DNA from: Margaritispora aquatica
Lineage: Eukaryota; Ascomycota; Leotiomycetes; Helotiales; Discinellaceae
Direction: 5' to 3'
Assembly: GCA_007644065.1 (NCBI GenBank)
Contig: VJWN01000036.1
Coordinates: 1 to 64,000, forward strand
DNA: 64,000 bases
A program made the position numbers and the translations under genes. Numbering within the stretch: position 1 is the first letter of the stretch; each line of letters opens with the position of its first letter. Positions 22,060 to 33,419 of the stretch are shown here, piece after piece. The notes under the pieces were generated by a model, which was given only the letters and a program-made list of their open reading frames with translations, had not been told where the DNA came from and did not search any database.

Positions 22060-24257
22060 TCAGTGTGCGGCTCCGAATGAGGCACCGCCATTTCCATCAC
22101 CATCGTCCAAATCCTCATCAGCATTCAAATCGTCATCATCGCCAGCTCCAATAGCAGCTGCATTCATCATGCCAGTCATTGTTTGATCGTCATCATCATC
22201 TCTGGGTCCATTTCTGTTAAACAAGGTGTCATTGAGATGGGCTCGAAGACCTTGAACCCCACTTCCAGAAAACACACAGAATGCCGCTCGCTGATTATCA
22301 GTGAATTCTGTTGAGTCAGCAGTGAACACGCAATGCAGCACGGACATTCTTACCTGGTGGTGCCTCGCGACAGAATTGCTCTAGATCCCGACGTAAAAAG
22401 GCTGGTACGCCTGTTAAGCTCAAATGTGTCAATTTTGTGCAGTTGTTGAGCAGAGAAATAATGCTCTGGAACTGGAATTAGCAATTTACCCTTGATACAA
22501 AATGAATAGATCAGCTTACGCTTAGAGTCAAGTTGATGCAGTAGCTAAGATGTACTCTTTCAAGGCTACTAGTGCCTATCATCCCATAATGGGTCATTGG
22601 ATTCATGATTCTTTTATTATTGGCATGTGCCAAGGCCAATACACTCCTTTCTGTGACAGCAGCACACTTGACAAGTCCGATGCGTCTCAGCTTCGGTAAC
22701 GAAGCCAACTTGACAATGGACTCATCAGTGAGATGCGTACAACAACCCAGGTCGATGTAACGAATGCGGTTGCACAGTTGAACGAGTCTGATAATAGCAG
22801 GATCTGTGAGCTGTCCACAATGTCCCAAGTGAAGATAATGGAGATTCTTTCCGAGCCTGCTAATGGAATTGACTGCGGCATCGGTGAGATTCCTGCACTT
22901 AGCAAATACAAGATTTCTTAATCGTGGTGCCACACTGATAATCTTCTCAACTGCGGCATCGGTAATGAGGGAGCAGCTTGTAAGATCGAGGATCCGAAGA
23001 TGCTCATAGATCCGATTATTGGGCAATGAGGTGAATGCGTAATCGGATATGAGTTCGCAGTTGGCTAATCGCAGCTCTCGTAATGTTTGGCCACTCCTAA
23101 TTAATTCCGTGACGGGCTCGTTCTCTATTAATTTGCACTGATGGAGGTCAATTTCTAGAATGTTTGGGCAATTCTTAGCAAACGCCATGATAGCTGTGTT
23201 GTCAAGCTGAGCACAGTCGTTAAGTTTGAGCTAAGGCTTGTTAGTATATATCTGAAAGTATACTGCGATGTCTACTTACCCTCTTAATATACTTGCAGCT
23301 GTCTGCAACGGCTATCATGGACTCGTTTGTAATCTTGGTGCATCCAGTGATATTGAGCCCTTGTAACTTTGGACAATTTTCGGCCAGAGCAAACATAGAC
23401 TTCGAGGTAATCTCAGTATCGCCGCAGACATCTAGAGCCAGCAGGTGACCGCAGCCTTCAAGCAAGCCTGTAAGGCCATGATCCGATAATCCCTCACAAT
23501 TTGTCAAGGTCAAGCGTTCTATCCTCTTGCAAACGTTCAGCGGATTCACACTCCCATCATTTACGCCGAGGGCAATCGAAGCCAAGTTTAAACGCTTGAT
23601 GAAGTCCTTGTATTCGAAATATGGTCGGTCGAGTGCAAGAGTTGTACAGATAGCTGCGTGCCTCTCCCAATCCGTGCACGCAGGCCTGTGCCACAGTAGA
23701 TCAACACTATTGTGAGCCCATTTCTTTGAGACGAGGAGACAGTTGAATAGATCCACCGGGCTGCTCAGTTTGGAGAATATGCCGATCAAAACTTCTGCCG
23801 GAAGACGTTGCGCTGGTACGTCGCACACCTCTTCCGTCACGGCCATGTCCTGAAATGTTGGGACCCCAATAGATGATTGCGAATCGTTATTGCCCGCATA
23901 GAAGTCCGATTCTTCGAATTTCTCTCGAGCTGGAGAGTTACTTGATGAAGATTGTGAATCGCTTTCAGGATCGGGCGTTGAACGATATGGTGCATCTACC
24001 TGCATTGGCACTGTGTTTGACGCTTGGCCCCTCATATTTCTAGATTGTGATGGGCGCGTTACTGTTGAATTACTACGATCGCTGAGTTTGGAGGAACTAG
24101 ACATCGTATCCAAAAGATGTTGTTGCGCGCTGGGAATCGTTCTTCGTGGATGGGGAGTTGGTGTGATCGAGGGGATGTTGTTGGAGGGGGAATGTTGTGG
24201 TGCCTCAGCCTCGCCCTCGCCCGGGACCGTAGGATTCTTTGTTAAGTGAATTCGCAA
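22060..24257 (-). CDS. grrA: SCF ubiquitin ligase F-box/LRR protein Grr1, 684 aa
   Basis: Exons, high to low: 23280-24257, 22520-23230, 22354-22471, 22060-22307; all junctions keep phase. The Ser/Pro-rich N-terminus is followed by an F-box at about residues 151-193 (RLPAEVLIGIFSKLSSPVDL, then SKKW and LWHRP). A ladder of AMN1/GRR1-type leucine-rich repeats follows, each with the C-x-x-L/I-T-D pattern (LTNCEGLSD, ITGCTKITN, LTSCSLITD, LGCCTHLTD). The tail is Asp-rich (RDDDDDQTMTG). Grr1 is the substrate receptor of an SCF E3 ligase; in yeast it targets G1 cyclins and glucose-signalling factors, and in filamentous fungi it is needed for sexual development. An alternative start is the ATG at 24104 (MSSSSKLSD). 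The gene is divergent from Aim18 across a 1.6 kb gap. Confidence 0.93.
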
Positions 24258-25867
24258 GTGTGTCGTAAATTGCGAGGAAGACTGTCTGCGAGCCTTCGTA
24301 AAGCTGTGTAGGGGTGGCGGAGGTGGAGTGTCTTGAGGGGAGGTCGTTTGTAGGATGAGGAAGGCGTCGTCTTGGGTTTGTGATCAGATGTGAATGGCGA
24401 TGTTTGTGTCAGAGTGTTGTAGGGATCCGTCAGCCGTCACAATATGTATGCTGGTGCGTAAAACCTGCCTTATTGGTCTCGCTTAAATAGTCTGGGCAGA
24501 GGTACTGAGACTATAAAAAGCTCCTGTGAGGGAAGGGATCTCTCTCCCTTCTTATAAATAATGTATGAAAGGCGAACACAGAACACTGTGAGGTATTGAA
24601 TGAAAGGTCCTACAATAGTTCTCGCTCTAGATCAAGTGTTTGGTAGCTTTGGTTATCAATTATGTTTCTATCCGGAATTTCTTCTTACGCTTTTGTCTTT
24701 CTTCCAAGTTTATCGGCTTAATCGCTACCTTCGTAGTCTAAGAAGACTTGGAATACTACTTAGGGTTCCGACTAAATGTTTTAGTTCTCTTGTTCTCATT
24801 CAGAGTTTACTTCCAACTTTATCATATTTGGTTTTCAATATCGACGAGTTAGTATCATTCAAGCACACAATGATAACTTTGGTAGGGTTCTATGTATTTG
24901 CAACTTCTCATTAGCTACTCCCTGCTTACATGGTTAATATCTCAGCTACTTGCACTACCCAACCAACAAGCCTATCTTTCGTATCAAGTTCGTTCGTTCA
25001 ACTCCACGGTTGTATAAAATTCTGTCTCGATCTCAAAGTGTACTCTATCTCACGTCAAAATCCCTACAGAAATTGCATCCATCAGAGGTCTAGCCCACGG
25101 GTTTTCTACGATTTTGGCGCCATACGATCTCATCTCACATCCCATTGGTGTGCATGCACGACAAAGAGCAAGGCACAATGCAGCATCACCAATCGAAGGA
25201 GGCACACTCAAAACACCTTTGGATGAGACAGGAAAGGTCAGGAAAGATTTTTCTGTGATTGAAATGTGTTTCATCGTGCATATAGATATTGGATGTGTCA
25301 AAGATGTGATTGAAATTTTTCATAGAAATCACTCTCTATGGAGGAAGAAGATATAAGCGTGTTTGAAAACAGTTAGGTACCTTAGATAAGATGCTCAATT
25401 GAGATATCGAGAGGCCTGAGATAACAAGTCACAATCTACCTGATATTCAATAACGTTAAGAGATCAGTTTACCACCTACTTAATCAGGGTGCGCTAAGTC
25501 TATAGTACTTGAAGAAGTGGTAGAGGCTACTGTGGTGCTTGAAAGCGGATGGGTATCATTTACTAATCAAATAATGCGATATATTTTTTCTTCTTCTTCA
25601 AATGTCATCTCATAGGTAAAGATCTGCCTATTGTTCGAGTTATTCGTGCGACGTAAATAAATAATTATTACGTCTCTATCAGCAGCTTACAATCTGGTGC
25701 CTTTCCAGCTTGCGCTTCATTTGAAGCTACCCCGGATTTCGGGTCGAGCTTCTACTTCCGAAAATCAGCCCACGCATCATCACCCCAATCCCGAACGCCT
25801 CCAAACTTCCTTTCCTTCTCAAATTCTCTACCCTCTCTTTCCCACAACACCATACAATAAGGTAACA
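24258..25867. other. Divergent promoter region of the Grr1 and Aim18 genes
   Basis: The 1.6 kb between two divergent genes. A 104-codon ATG frame at 24,600-24,914 is hydrophobic and AT-biased, and I do not accept it as a gene. Pyrimidine-rich DNA at 25,770-25,860 just precedes the Aim18 ATG. Confidence 0.4.
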
Positions 25868-27034
25868 ATGTCTCTTCGCCGCCCACCCATCTCAGCAATC
25901 CGCCATCTGTATCTGCGGTCAACAAATCCACGATGGCTCCCGCAACAGCAGCTACGAAGCTATGCCAGCAAATCCTCATCCTCACCAAGCGAGCGACTCG
26001 ACCCCGTCACACTGCACCGTCTTGAGGCTGAGCGTAAAAACTACTACAAGCGACGCTCAACCTACGCGGCCATTGGTGTCATTTTCAGTATGGCCGGCAT
26101 CTGGTTTACGGCGACATCGATCGATCTCGAGAAATACCCACCCACCAAGCCGATCAAGACTGACTCTGGCAAGCGAGACGACGACCCGCTCGTAGTGCTA
26201 GGGCGGGAGCGTAAAGTGGTTGTGCAGAAGCTGGGCGAGGAGCCCGAGGAACGCGCAGACGTTGTCATGACGGGGACGAGCACAGTACCAAGTTTCCCAC
26301 GGGTGCTTGATTTCGCGGATGTGAAGAGCAAGGGGGTAGAAGGGTGGGAGCAGGGAGAAGCGCTGACGGAATACCAGCTTGTGGGGTTGGGGATTCGGAC
26401 GGTGAGTTTCTTGGGCATTCAGGTCTATGTGGTGGGCATGTATGTGGCGACGGATGATATTGCGAAGCTGCAGGCCGCGCTGGTGAGGAAGATCGCACCA
26501 GGTGGAAGTACACTGGTTGCGGGAGAGAAGGATAGGCTGAGGGAGCTGCTGTATGATGTTGAGGAGGGGACGAGGATTTGGAATGAGTTGCTGAGGGATG
26601 GTGGGGTCAGGACACTGATTCGGATCGTGCCGACAAGGAATACGGACTTTCATCATTTGAGAGACGCATGGGTGAGGTCTATAACCGCAAAGGCGCAAGC
26701 AAATAGGGAAGAATTTGGAGATGAGCAGTTTGGAGCTAGTGTCGCTGAGTTCAAGGCACTTTTCAACAGAGGCAGTGTGCCAAAGCAGAAGGAGTTGCTG
26801 TTATCTAGGGACGCCAGGGGTAAGCTTGCCGTTTGGTACGATGATGGGAAGATTGGGGCTCAGCGGGTGGGAGAAATAGTTGACGAGAGGATATCTAGAA
26901 TTGTCTGGATGAATTATCTGGCTGGAAAGACGGTGGCCAGCGAGCCAGCAAGGAAAAGCATTGTGGAGGGTGTCATGGAGTTCGTTGAACGTCCCGTGGG
27001 AACAGTTGCGACACAAGTCCAAATTCATGTATAA
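25868..27034 (+). CDS. AIM18: Mitochondrial Aim18/Fmp22-like chalcone-isomerase-fold protein, 388 aa
   Basis: Intronless. I chose the ATG at 25868 (GTAACAATGTC), although the frame stays open upstream. The N-terminus is rich in Arg and Ser (RRPPISAIRHLYLRS, then RSYASKSSS), as expected for a mitochondrial presequence. A single transmembrane segment follows at about residues 65-82 (AAIGVIFSMAGIWFTATS). The remainder is a chalcone-isomerase-like domain: LVGLGIRTVSFLGIQVYVVG, MYVATDDI, RIVPTRNTDFHHLRDAW, FNRGSVPKQKEL and YLAGKTVASEPARKSI. In yeast, Aim18 is an inner-membrane protein facing the intermembrane space with a CHI fold, reported to bind heme. Neither chalcone isomerase activity nor heme binding can be confirmed from sequence alone. 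Confidence 0.9.
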   Translation: MSLRRPPISAIRHLYLRSTNPRWLPQQQLRSYASKSSSSPSERLDPVTLHRLEAERKNYYKRRSTYAAIGVIFSMAGIWFTATSIDLEKYPPTKPIKTDSGKRDDDPLVVLGRERKVVVQKLGEEPEERADVVMTGTSTVPSFPRVLDFADVKSKGVEGWEQGEALTEYQLVGLGIRTVSFLGIQVYVVGMYVATDDIAKLQAALVRKIAPGGSTLVAGEKDRLRELLYDVEEGTRIWNELLRDGGVRTLIRIVPTRNTDFHHLRDAWVRSITAKAQANREEFGDEQFGASVAEFKALFNRGSVPKQKELLLSRDARGKLAVWYDDGKIGAQRVGEIVDERISRIVWMNYLAGKTVASEPARKSIVEGVMEFVERPVGTVATQVQIHV

Positions 27035-27149
27035 CATGTAACAACACAAATCAAAATGTAACTTTATTATTCATCATCCACGCTCTCTATCGATGATCGA
27101 AACTGCTTCTGCTCTCGAGTCTACCCCCATTCTCTACTCTATACCAAAT

Positions 27150-27578
<429 letters not shown>

Positions 27579-28678
27579 GCTTGCGGGGTTGACAGAAGTC
27601 GAAGAGAAGAATCTGCGTAGGAACGAAATGGTGGGCGATTGGTATGGGGGTTTCAATGGTGGGAGAAGGGTTGTATTTATTCGAAGTTTATTTCCTAGAA
27701 TGACGGGATGCGGCGATGTGAATGGTTATTTGCCTTCTAGAGAATGTTGGAGGGTTCTAGTGGTTGCTTGCTTGATGATGGACTAAGCAGGTCGGATTGT
27801 GATTACTGATTGGAGTTGAAACCAGATGCCGATTATGCATTTGGAGCATTCTGGCCATGACGTCTGGATGCCGAGAGGAGTAACCTCGTCTTCGCCGAAC
27901 AGCCAAAAAGAGAAAATCTAACTATGTAACTTGCACCACAACAACGCCTCCAAAACATCTCAAAATTTTATCATCAGATATTCTATGCATAGAGATTATA
28001 GTGTCCAAGTTTTATGCTATTGTAATTAGAGTTGGTTTAGTTATCGTAAGTCCGAATTTTCTCTTCCACTGAAGACGAATTTCGTCGCCTCGTTCTTTGT
28101 CATCAACAGAAACAACCCCTCGTCTGAGTTGTTTTTGCTGCAGACAGGGTTCGGGGCAGATAGCTACTGGTACAGATACTTTACTTATTGTGCTTGCCAG
28201 TTGACTTTGTTGGTAGAAGGACGATCTGGTCAGTATTTGGAATTATTAAGCTTTCAATATACCTTTACACCAAGGCACAGATTCATGCTTTCTTTTTTCT
28301 CCTTGCCAAAATATCAAATGATGCAAATGATACTGTCATTCACCAAACTCTTTCATCGTGACCAAATCATTCTCAAGCTCCGACTTCCGTGATGTCCGCC
28401 CTGTGGCCCGGAACCCCAAAATAATTTTGAGATCTCCCTCTTGCGGTCCCTTTCTCGCACCACCAAAAACTCTCGCTTCGGACAGCACCCCAAGTAAATC
28501 AGTATCAGGTGTCCCCTTCGAGTCAAGTTCAACCACATAACCACAGTCATTCAATTGAATTATATGCACCCTTCCAGTCTCTCCCCCACCTGACTCGGAC
28601 AATTCTTTCACCTATCAAACATCCATCCCACATTCGTCCTCCTCCAGCAAGGCGGACGTCCATCCAGCGTCAGACAAA
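27579..28678. other. Upstream region shared by the glutaredoxin and BAG genes
   Basis: About 1.1 kb between divergent genes. It must contain both promoters and probably an unlocated 5' exon of the BAG gene. Short frames at 28,336-28,611 (minus) and 28,358-28,540 (plus) shadow each other, and I could not tie either to a gene. Confidence 0.35.
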
Positions 28679-29800
28679 GTGGCTTCCAGCACGGCTGCAT
28701 CGCAAGGTGGCACCTTGTCATCCATTCTCCCCAGTCTTCCTGACGCTCTCCAGAGCTATCTTGACAAGTCCCTCCTGCATCTGCAAGTAGCATACGATTC
28801 TCTCCCCGCAAGCACGCAAGGACACCTCACCTCCCTCGCGCACCATCTGCATCTGCAACACGTCCCGCCATCAACCTTCGCAGGAACGACCATCGTCCTC
28901 CTCCTACTCACTCCCATTCTCGCAATCGCCATGAGCAGCGGTTGGAATAGCTTCTGGAGCTCGGGAGGAGGAAGCTCGCGCTTCTCGCCCTTTGGAAGCA
29001 ACAGCAGAGGAGGATACCCACCCAACGTCACCGACGCCGACTTCGAATACATCACCTCCGATGATATTGCCCGGCCAGGACGAATCTACAATCCACAGTC
29101 CCAAAATCCACCTTCCTTGGCAGCCGAAGAGGACGTCTTGCTCATCAAGCACAAGACGGTCGTCTACCCGTGCAAGTTCCCCCCCTACTGCATCCCCGAT
29201 GGCAAGTTGCTGGTGCGAGATGTGAAGGCCCGCGCGGCAGTCGTGATGGACCTCCCAGAAGGCACGCGCGTTTCTCTGATTTACAAGGGCCAGGCGCTGA
29301 AGGACGACAACAAGCTCTGCAGAGACTACGGACTCAAGAACCACAGCGAGATTCTGTGCATCGTGGGTGAAGGCGCGCCAATGGCAGACGAGGAGAGCGA
29401 AGCAGATGATGCCAGCCAGAAGAAGCGTGGCAAGAACAAGAAGAGCAAGAAGAGCCTGTTTGGCAGGAAGAAGGAATCGCCTGAAGCGTCGAGACCAGTT
29501 ACTCCTGCGCCTGCGGCCACAGCCACACCCAAGACAGCATATGACAAAATTAACGGCATCGCTTCGCACTTCCACACCAAGATCGTACCTCTGTGCGTGC
29601 AATTCACCGCTTCTCCACCCGAAGACCCTAAGAAAAAGGATATGGAGCACAAGCGACTGAGCGAGACCATCATGAATGACGTCCTGCTGAAACTAGATGC
29701 AGTCGAGACGGATGGTGACACGGCGGCCAGGGACCAACGGAGGGCGTTGGTTCGTGAGGTACAGGGGATGCTGAATAAGCTCGATTCCATGATGTCTTGA
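28679..29800 (+). CDS. BAG-domain Hsp70 co-chaperone with ubiquitin-like domain and TM segment
   Basis: The continuous frame opens at 28559 and runs to 29800, but has no ATG before 28931; 28679 is a GTG, so the 5' end is uncertain and a spliced leader exon is likely. Order of parts: an amphipathic N-region, a transmembrane helix (FAGTTIVLLLLTPILAIA), a Gly/Ser linker, a ubiquitin-like domain (LIKHKTVVYPCKF to LCRDYGLKNHSEILCIVG), a Lys-rich linker (KKRGKNKKSKKSLFGRKK), and a C-terminal BAG domain of charged helices (YDKINGIASHFHTKI to EVQGMLNKLD). BAG proteins bind the Hsp70 ATPase domain and stimulate nucleotide exchange. The anchor suggests ER or nuclear-envelope tethering, like yeast Snl1 and the S. 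pombe BAG-1 homologues. Confidence 0.85.
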   Translation: MASSTAASQGGTLSSILPSLPDALQSYLDKSLLHLQVAYDSLPASTQGHLTSLAHHLHLQHVPPSTFAGTTIVLLLLTPILAIAMSSGWNSFWSSGGGSSRFSPFGSNSRGGYPPNVTDADFEYITSDDIARPGRIYNPQSQNPPSLAAEEDVLLIKHKTVVYPCKFPPYCIPDGKLLVRDVKARAAVVMDLPEGTRVSLIYKGQALKDDNKLCRDYGLKNHSEILCIVGEGAPMADEESEADDASQKKRGKNKKSKKSLFGRKKESPEASRPVTPAPAATATPKTAYDKINGIASHFHTKIVPLCVQFTASPPEDPKKKDMEHKRLSETIMNDVLLKLDAVETDGDTAARDQRRALVREVQGMLNKLDSMMS

Positions 29801-32482
29801 TAGCGTAGGCGTTTTTGCGGGGTTTGCATTTTCTGCATAGACTGAATAAATGACTGTCTGGATGGCCCGGGTTTGGACACCGGCAGCGTAGCGTGGGAAG
29901 GTACTTATGGATGGGCATGGGCGTTGGGTGAGAATTGTGTGTGTCTGTGTTCTGTATTATGTGCATAGATATGGGTGCCTAGGCATAATAGCATGCTACC
30001 TGGTATGATGGCATGCACGGGAACAGAATAGCATGTGTAAATAGCAAATAGACTCGTTGCTGTCTTCACTCTCCGTGTTACTGTTACATTTGGGTCCTCA
30101 TGGGTTCTTTTCCGTCGGTGAATCAGTTCTTGTTTTCGTCCGCATTTGTGTTCATAAGTGCAAGTATAAATTAGCCTTTCTGAGAGTCGTCAAAGTCAGT
30201 ATCTTCTTCACTTCATGTGGTTGCAGTTTTTCGTATCTTTGCGAGTCTGAATCTGAATCTGAGTCTAGCGTCATCAGTAGGTTGGTTAGCTCCTCGTGAT
30301 TAAGCAATACTTGTCAGTGAAATAAGATCACGGTAGATATGCCTAGATATGCTACCCGTGCGTTATGATGGCGGTGTAGCATTCGGTTCAGTCGTTTGAA
30401 TTTGAACTTTGAACTTGAATCTCGCGTAATTAGTAGTGCTTGGAAAGAGTATCTAGTACACCCGCCTCTCTTCGTGGGCGAGAAATAGGCCCCGCGATGT
30501 GCTTGACAGTTTCAGGTAAGGCTGAATTGACAGTGTCATATTTTTGTTCAAAGTTTCCAGACTCGTTTACTGTCCTGTCCCTCTTGTGTGTAGTGCGGAT
30601 GCATCTGCGTTTCTTTTTCGCTTGTTGATTGATTGATTGATGTAGGCTGAAAGCAAATGGAAAGAGGGAAGGAAGTTGCAAGTAAGAACTAAGAATAAGG
30701 TACATAAATTAGAAGAGGGAGGGTTTATAGATAATATGTCTAGTGGTCTGTAGGTTCGTTCGTCTGTTGTGTGGTTTTCTATCTAAGTGTTTTGGACGGG
30801 ATAGTACTTTGATACGCAGTGGTTTGCTATTATGTGTTTATTCCCTAGCTTTTCATTTGTTTGTAACAGATATACACCCAAGGTGTGAAGGAGTGAACAG
30901 GTCGAGATATGAATTTGTAAAGGGGTATTTCTTCTTCTTATTCTCCACTGTCTTTTAATTAAGCTTATAAGGAACTTGGGGTTACAATTATGTGCATCTG
31001 CAACGCCATGAAGCCGAATGATATGCAGCCTCTGAATATAAGAGAATGCCGTAATGGATTAGAATCAGTAAATGCTGCTACTAATCATTACTCACATGTG
31101 ATCCGTCCTCGAAATAAGATTCTGCAGCGCGTGTTACACTGCACAGTATTAGATTGGCCTATATCGGAAACCTAACGTCGTACAAATACACACCACGCAA
31201 TCCCTTAAATTTAAATATTTTAAAATCTTGATTTTGTGACTTGAGAAGAGTTCAATTCTAGGTCTTGGTTGACTCAACATCGCCTACCTCTCTATGGTGA
31301 CTACCTTATATACATTCAACTTCAAAGATTGAGATTCTACGAAGATATTGCTTACCCAAGGCAGATCTAGGTAGGAATATGACTACTTTACACAGACACT
31401 TACTTCGGGTTCTGCATATACTATTGGCCTTGAGTAAATTGAAGTCGAATACCTGAAGGAGTGACACCGATCCTACCTTCTAAGAGACTTCCATCGAGCT
31501 CGCTACCTGGTCTGGGAAAGAAATCTCGCTTACTCGCTAGACCAATGTGACTATTCCGCTTTTCTTTCCCATGCCTACTGAAGCAAACGAAGCAGAAGAG
31601 ATAGACAAGATTCTGAAGAAATCCCCTGGTATCTGCTTAAAGTTGATATTACTGGTATATCGATGCTGCGAAATCTTCCAATTTTCGACAGCTCAACGGA
31701 GGCTGACCTCATTAACCAACCCAGCTTTGTACAGCGCTGTCATCATTTAGAGCATTGAGCGTAAGCAAGTGCAGCTCCATCCCAAAGTAGACCCTAGCCA
31801 CCCGTTTCTTGGTTGAGTCTATCGAAGTCTATTCAATTTCCTGTGCTCAAACTACAATCCTTCTCCCTGACCTTTGGTTGACCGGTCTGAGTATCGTGAC
31901 ACCAGTCTCTTGATTTGCGCTTTGAAACAGCAAGTACGAGCATAATCAGTATATATTAGACTAGATTTCATTTGGCGATGACAACAAAGTGACGAGGGGT
32001 AATTCATTATACAGAAGAAAGATCAATCATGGCTCGCTAAGCTGGAAATAGCATTATCAACTTCCCTGTAAATACATGCTGGGCTTTGCGACCATTGAGG
32101 AATCTTTTCGTACACAGCATCAAATTCAGACTTCTGGCTCTCAAAATTGCTTGAAATCAAAATTGAAATGTTGCTGGAATAACTACTGTAAATGTGCCCC
32201 AAGTTGAAAGGGCATATTGGAACAATTCATGTGTGAGTCGGGTAATGCCCTAATCTATTTGCCGAATATGTCCCCACTTCGACATTATCTCTGGGTCATG
32301 TGATGTTGAGGCGACTAGTCTGATCTCAGCCTAGCTCGAATGCACTTTCGCCAAATTTTGGATGTGTGCGCACCAACCGTGGAAAACAAAACGATATCGA
32401 CAACACCTCACCAACTCGACGGTTAGAGGATTCACCAAACCATTCCGACAATTGTTCTCTCATACGAATTGAGCTGGACAAG
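29801..32482. other. Intergenic region, about 2.7 kb, no gene seen
   Basis: Only short chance frames occur. A TGAT tetranucleotide run lies at about 30,625-30,641, and GAATCTGA-type short repeats near 30,245. GCATGCTA/GCATGC-like words recur at 29,990-30,035. The final 150 bases are the promoter and 5' UTR of the ribosomal protein gene. Confidence 0.4.
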
Positions 32483-33419
32483 ATGTCGACTTCCACATTC
32501 GAGCCAGTCGTGAGTTTTCCACCGAAAGGCTCCGCAGATCCAGCCTACACCTACATAGATTCAACTGCGCGATACACCACGGAATTCAATTCTAACTGCA
32601 TACATAGATCTCCATAGATGGAAAAGGCCATCTGTTGGGACGACTCGCTTCAACTGTCGCAAAGCAGCTTCTGAACGGTCAACAGATCGTGGTGTTGCGC
32701 TGCGAGGCACTCAACATCTCTGGAGAATTCTTCCGATCAAAGCGTACGTGCTGAAAATCCCTGGACTGCATGAGCTGGAAGACGTGGGAGGCAGAATTAG
32801 GGGGAGCAAGCAGATCAAAAGAGACAGGAGCTGACAAGAATTGGAATGCAGTAAAGTACCATGCCTACCTCCGCAAGATGACCAGATACAACCCAACCCG
32901 AGGAGGTATGTTTTAAGAAAGCTACAATAGGCTTTCCTACATCATCGATGGCGTCTAATTCCCGACAGGTCCTTTCCATTTCCGTGCCCCATCCCGCATC
33001 TTCTACAAGACCGTCCGTGGTATGATTCCCCACAAGACTGCTCGCGGAGCTGCTGCCATGGAGCGCCTAAAGGTTTTCGAGGGTGTCCCACCACCATACG
33101 ACAAAGTCAAGCGTGTTGTTGTTCCCCAAGCCTTGAGGGTCTTGAGACTGAAGCCCGGACGCAAGTACTGCACAGTCGGAAGATTGAGCCACGAGGTCGG
33201 ATGGAAGTACAAGGACGTTGTTGAGAGGTATGTTTTGACGAGAACGTGAGGAGCAGGAGCAGGACTGACAAATCATACAGACTTGAGGAGAGGAGAAAGG
33301 TTAAGGGTGCTGCATACTACGAGCGCAAGAAGACTGCACGCCGTCAACTCTCAGAGGCACAGAAGAACGCAAAAGTCGACAGCAAGACCAAGGACCAGTT
33401 GGCCGCACTCGGATACTAG
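32483..33419 (+). CDS. RPL16: 60S ribosomal protein L16 (uL13/L13a), 204 aa
   Basis: Exons 32483-32509, 32608-32743, 32852-32905, 32969-33227 and 33281-33419 join in frame; branch points CTAAC and CTGAC are visible before the acceptors. The protein is the eukaryotic uL13 subunit: [90 protein letters not shown], then a basic C-terminal helix ending AALGY. The tiny nine-codon first exon followed by a ~100-nt intron is typical of fungal ribosomal protein genes. Strong constitutive expression is expected. Confidence 0.97.

Noticed and set aside
24600..24914. Hydrophobic 104-codon ATG frame between the Grr1 and Aim18 genes
   Set aside because: AT-biased low-complexity hydrophobic sequence without domain or clear promoter; lies in a divergent promoter region.
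28336..28611. Minus-strand 91-codon frame upstream of the BAG gene
   Set aside because: Composition looks protein-like, but it begins at GTG, has no partner exon that I could find and overlaps plus-strand frames.
28904..29880. Long minus-strand frames opposite the BAG gene
   Set aside because: Shadows of the plus-strand BAG/ubiquitin-like coding sequence.
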